Below are positions 13,576 through 15,780 of a stretch of 15,780 nt of DNA, piece by piece. The notes under the pieces were generated by a model that was given only the letters and a program-made list of their open reading frames with translations, did no database searches and was not told where the DNA came from. The DNA lies in contig JAJQAT010000102.1 of the NCBI GenBank assembly GCA_021203665.1, positions 1-15,780 on the forward strand, given 5' to 3'. The first letter of the stretch is position 1. The number at the start of each line of letters is the position of its first letter. This DNA is from Bacillota bacterium. GTDB lineage: Bacteria > Bacillota > Clostridia > UBA1381. A program made the position numbers and the translations under genes.

Positions 13576-15780
13576 AGAGCAACACTTCCTTTTTCGTATA
13601 GTTCGACGGCATATTTGCCGTTCATCTGCGCCTGTGCCTTTAAGACGGTGTAATTATCCTTTAAATCACTCTTTATCTTATCATAATCGCGCACACATTC
13701 GTCAAGCATAGCCTTGAGCTTATCCTCATTCAAGCTTTTAACGTCAAGATAATATTTCTGGCGCGTATGCTCCATAAAGCTGCTTATTTTCGGGTCGTAT
13801 ACAAGTCCTATCAGAGGCACGGCGTTTATCGCCGCGTATATAAGAGTATGCAGTCTCATGCCTATGCACAGGTCAAAGCACTTCATCAGCGAAATCATAT
13901 CCTCAACCATATAGCGCTTTTTTATAATCGAGGATTTATTTTTCATTTTGCGCTTTATATTCTGCAATATTGCCGTGTCGCGGCTTGACTGCATCGGAAG
14001 AAGAACCGTGTAAAAGCCGTATTTTTCATACGCGTAATCGCATACCCTCGCGACGGCGTCCTCAAAATCCGCTCCTATATTCTGCCAGCGTCTTACCGAC
14101 ACTCCGAGCAGCTTACTTCCCTTTGGCACGCCCTCGTCCGCGAGAATGGCGCGTCCGCGTTCTTCGTCCGCTATGTCAAGGTCAAGCGCCGGATCGGCGG
14201 TAACCTTTACCATCTCATTGGCTACGCCGATTTCGCGCAGCGTCTTATATGAATGCTCGTCTCTCAGCGTAATCAAATCCACCTTGTTAAGTATTTTTCT
14301 CGTTCTCGCGATATTCCTTTTCTTTTCCAACGGACCTATGCCGTTTGAATAAAGCATAACCTTTAAATTATTTCTGAGCGCCAGCGATATTATCGTAAGA
14401 TAATACCAGAGCGACTTTGTGCTTGTCCTGTCCTGTATCAGCGTTCCGCCGCCGGATATGAGCATATCCGCCTTTTTCATATGCTTAAATATACTGAAAG
14501 CATTTATTCTGCTTATGCTTTTAACGCGGTAATCCGTCTCGGTTTCGCGCGGATTCGCGCTTAAAACCACGATATTGGGACTTTCCTTGTGCTTTTTTAA
14601 ATCCTGTATTATTGCCTTTAAAAGGGCGTCGTCGCCGCTGTTTTTAAAGCCGTAATATCCGGAAATCAATATTTCCTTATTTTTATCAAGCGCCCAGTCG
14701 TATACCCTTATGCAGTCGTCCGCCATACGGCTTACGGAGTATTCGCGCTTTATAAGCTCTCTGCCGTATTCGCCGAGCTTTAATTGTTCGCCGCCGCTCA
14801 TCGCGAAAAATTTAAGAATATCCCGCTTTATAACTTCTCCCGCAGACCGGTCGCAGCCTCGGCAGCAAAAATTGGTATCTATGCCGACCGTCAGCTTGCT
14901 GTCGTCAAACAGACCTATATAGCCCTCGTTTCCGGCTATGATAACGGGCTTTTGCGCCGCCATTGCCTCAAGAGCCGCGCGGCTTACGCCCACGAACAGC
15001 TTACACGGCGCTATGAGCTTGTTTATATCGGTTCTCGCACCCGTCATCACGATTACGTCCCTGCCCGCTTCGGCGTTTACCTTGTCCGCCGCCGCTTTGA
15101 CATTATTGAAATCATCTCCCGCGCCGACTACTATTACCTTTAAATTGTCTATTGCCTTGTCCAATTCGGGCACGACCTCTATAAGCTGCTTCGCCACAAG
15201 ACTTCTGGACTCGTCAAGCCGGCTGACATATGTTATTACGTTGTCGCCGTCACCTATTCCAAGCTCTTTCTTTATATCCGCGCAGTCCGTGTCCGGCGAA
15301 AATTTATCCGTATCGATGCCGTTTATCGTCACGTTTATGTCGCCCTCCGGCACGTGATAATTGTCCATAAGATATGTTTTTATATCCTCGGATACGGCGA
15401 CCGTTTTTTCGCCCCAGTCGGTTATATATTTAAGTCCGTAGCCCGTGTTAAATACCCAATGCGCCGTGGTTACAAACGGAAACTTCATTCGCTTGTGCAG
15501 CTTGCCGAGTATAAACGACGGTATTCTCGCGTGAGAATGGACTATATCGATTTTTTCCTCAATAATTATTTTCTTTAAAAGGCTTGCCGCCTTAAGCATA
15601 TTAATCGGATTTTTATTTTGCAGAGGCACATTATAGTGCTTTATGCCCGCCTCCTCAAGCTCCTTAACGTAAACGCCGCCGTTGGAGGTTACCGTTATGT
15701 TAAAGCCCTTGCGCTTAAGCTCCTTCGCCAATTCCACAACATGAGTTTCCGCGCCTCCTATATTCAGCTGCATCAAAGAC
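13572..15780 (-). CDS. csaB: Fusion of GT4-like glycosyltransferase and CsaB-type polysaccharide pyruvyltransferase (5' end outside window)
   Basis: At least 735 residues. Residue numbers here count from the codon at 15776. Residues 1-365 are a GT4-like GT-B module with NIGGAETHVVELAKEL, DIVHSHARIPSFI and VSRLDESRS. From about 370 the CsaB module begins with ISGYYGFKNSGDDALL, then SGGGTLIQD (about 438) and GMRLHTLIYAAI (about 638), the last holding the conserved His. CsaB adds a ketal pyruvate to a wall polysaccharide, to which SLH-domain proteins bind. The frame is open to the right edge (a Ser codon precedes the TTG), so the true start lies just outside. Oddities: the first Glu of the GT4 EX7E motif is replaced by Val (VGVSRAALEAMA, Glu270 remains), and a CCRGC cluster sits at 304-308. 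The glycosyltransferase half may have altered chemistry. Such fusions are familiar in Clostridia. Confidence 0.93.
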   Translation of the reverse strand, partial: SLMQLNIGGAETHVVELAKELKRKGFNITVTSNGGVYVKELEEAGIKHYNVPLQNKNPINMLKAASLLKKIIIEEKIDIVHSHARIPSFILGKLHKRMKFPFVTTAHWVFNTGYGLKYITDWGEKTVAVSEDIKTYLMDNYHVPEGDINVTINGIDTDKFSPDTDCADIKKELGIGDGDNVITYVSRLDESRSLVAKQLIEVVPELDKAIDNLKVIVVGAGDDFNNVKAAADKVNAEAGRDVIVMTGARTDINKLIAPCKLFVGVSRAALEAMAAQKPVIIAGNEGYIGLFDDSKLTVGIDTNFCCRGCDRSAGEVIKRDILKFFAMSGGEQLKLGEYGRELIKREYSVSRMADDCIRVYDWALDKNKEILISGYYGFKNSGDDALLKAIIQDLKKHKESPNIVVLSANPRETETDYRVKSISRINAFSIFKHMKKADMLISGGGTLIQDRTSTKSLWYYLTIISLALRNNLKVMLYSNGIGPLEKKRNIARTRKILNKVDLITLRDEHSYKTLREIGVANEMVKVTADPALDLDIADEERGRAILADEGVPKGSKLLGVSVRRWQNIGADFEDAVARVCDYAYEKYGFYTVLLPMQSSRDTAILQNIKRKMKNKSSIIKKRYMVEDMISLMKCFDLCIGMRLHTLIYAAINAVPLIGLVYDPKISSFMEHTRQKYYLDVKSLNEDKLKAMLDECVRDYDKIKSDLKDNYTVLKAQAQMNGKYAVELYEKGSVAL

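Overview
The window looks like a chromosomal segment of an anaerobic member of the Clostridia (Bacillota), probably a gut or rumen type. The pointers are a class II superoxide reductase next to a rubrerythrin (oxygen defence of anaerobes), a CsaB-type pyruvyltransferase, two DUF4330-type membrane proteins, a DUF5107/TPR protein next to a GH2 enzyme, strong GGAGG-type ribosome binding sites, and GTG/TTG starts. The assignment rests on recognised protein families, not on a 16S or marker search. No RNA gene of a known class, insertion sequence, phage gene or CRISPR array was seen.

Left arm (1-5892, + strand): a two-gene carbohydrate operon. The first gene is a large DUF5107-plus-TPR protein whose frame is open through the left edge, so its first few codons lie outside the window. 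Four bases after its stop comes a cytoplasmic-looking glycoside hydrolase family 2 protein with both catalytic glutamates recognisable. A hairpin with an A-run on one side and a T-run on the other (about 5896-5934) ends this operon and can also end the convergent minus-strand transcript. A good promoter-like sequence points into that hairpin from the other side, so a roughly 70-nt RNA could be made here.

Middle (6066-7971, - strand): from right to left, a TATAAT-type promoter element, three small uncharacterised genes (74, 101 and 82 aa), then rubrerythrin and superoxide reductase. Rubrerythrin and superoxide reductase abut (TGA immediately followed by GTG). An inverted repeat sits just upstream of rubrerythrin and may be an operator or an RNA hairpin.

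Right arm (8058-15780, - strand): a tightly packed six-gene operon read from the right edge leftward: GT4-CsaB fusion (5' end cut by the window), MurJ-like flippase, O-antigen ligase/polymerase-like membrane protein, GT4 glycosyltransferase, and two tandem single-span DUF4330-like proteins, closed by a strong rho-independent terminator (7983-8044). Adjacent genes overlap by 4 nt or are separated by at most 15 nt. Together they read as a module that builds, flips, joins and pyruvylates a cell-surface polysaccharide, probably the secondary cell wall polymer that can anchor SLH-domain proteins. The DUF4330 pair is the part with no known role, and it is the best candidate here for an undescribed component.
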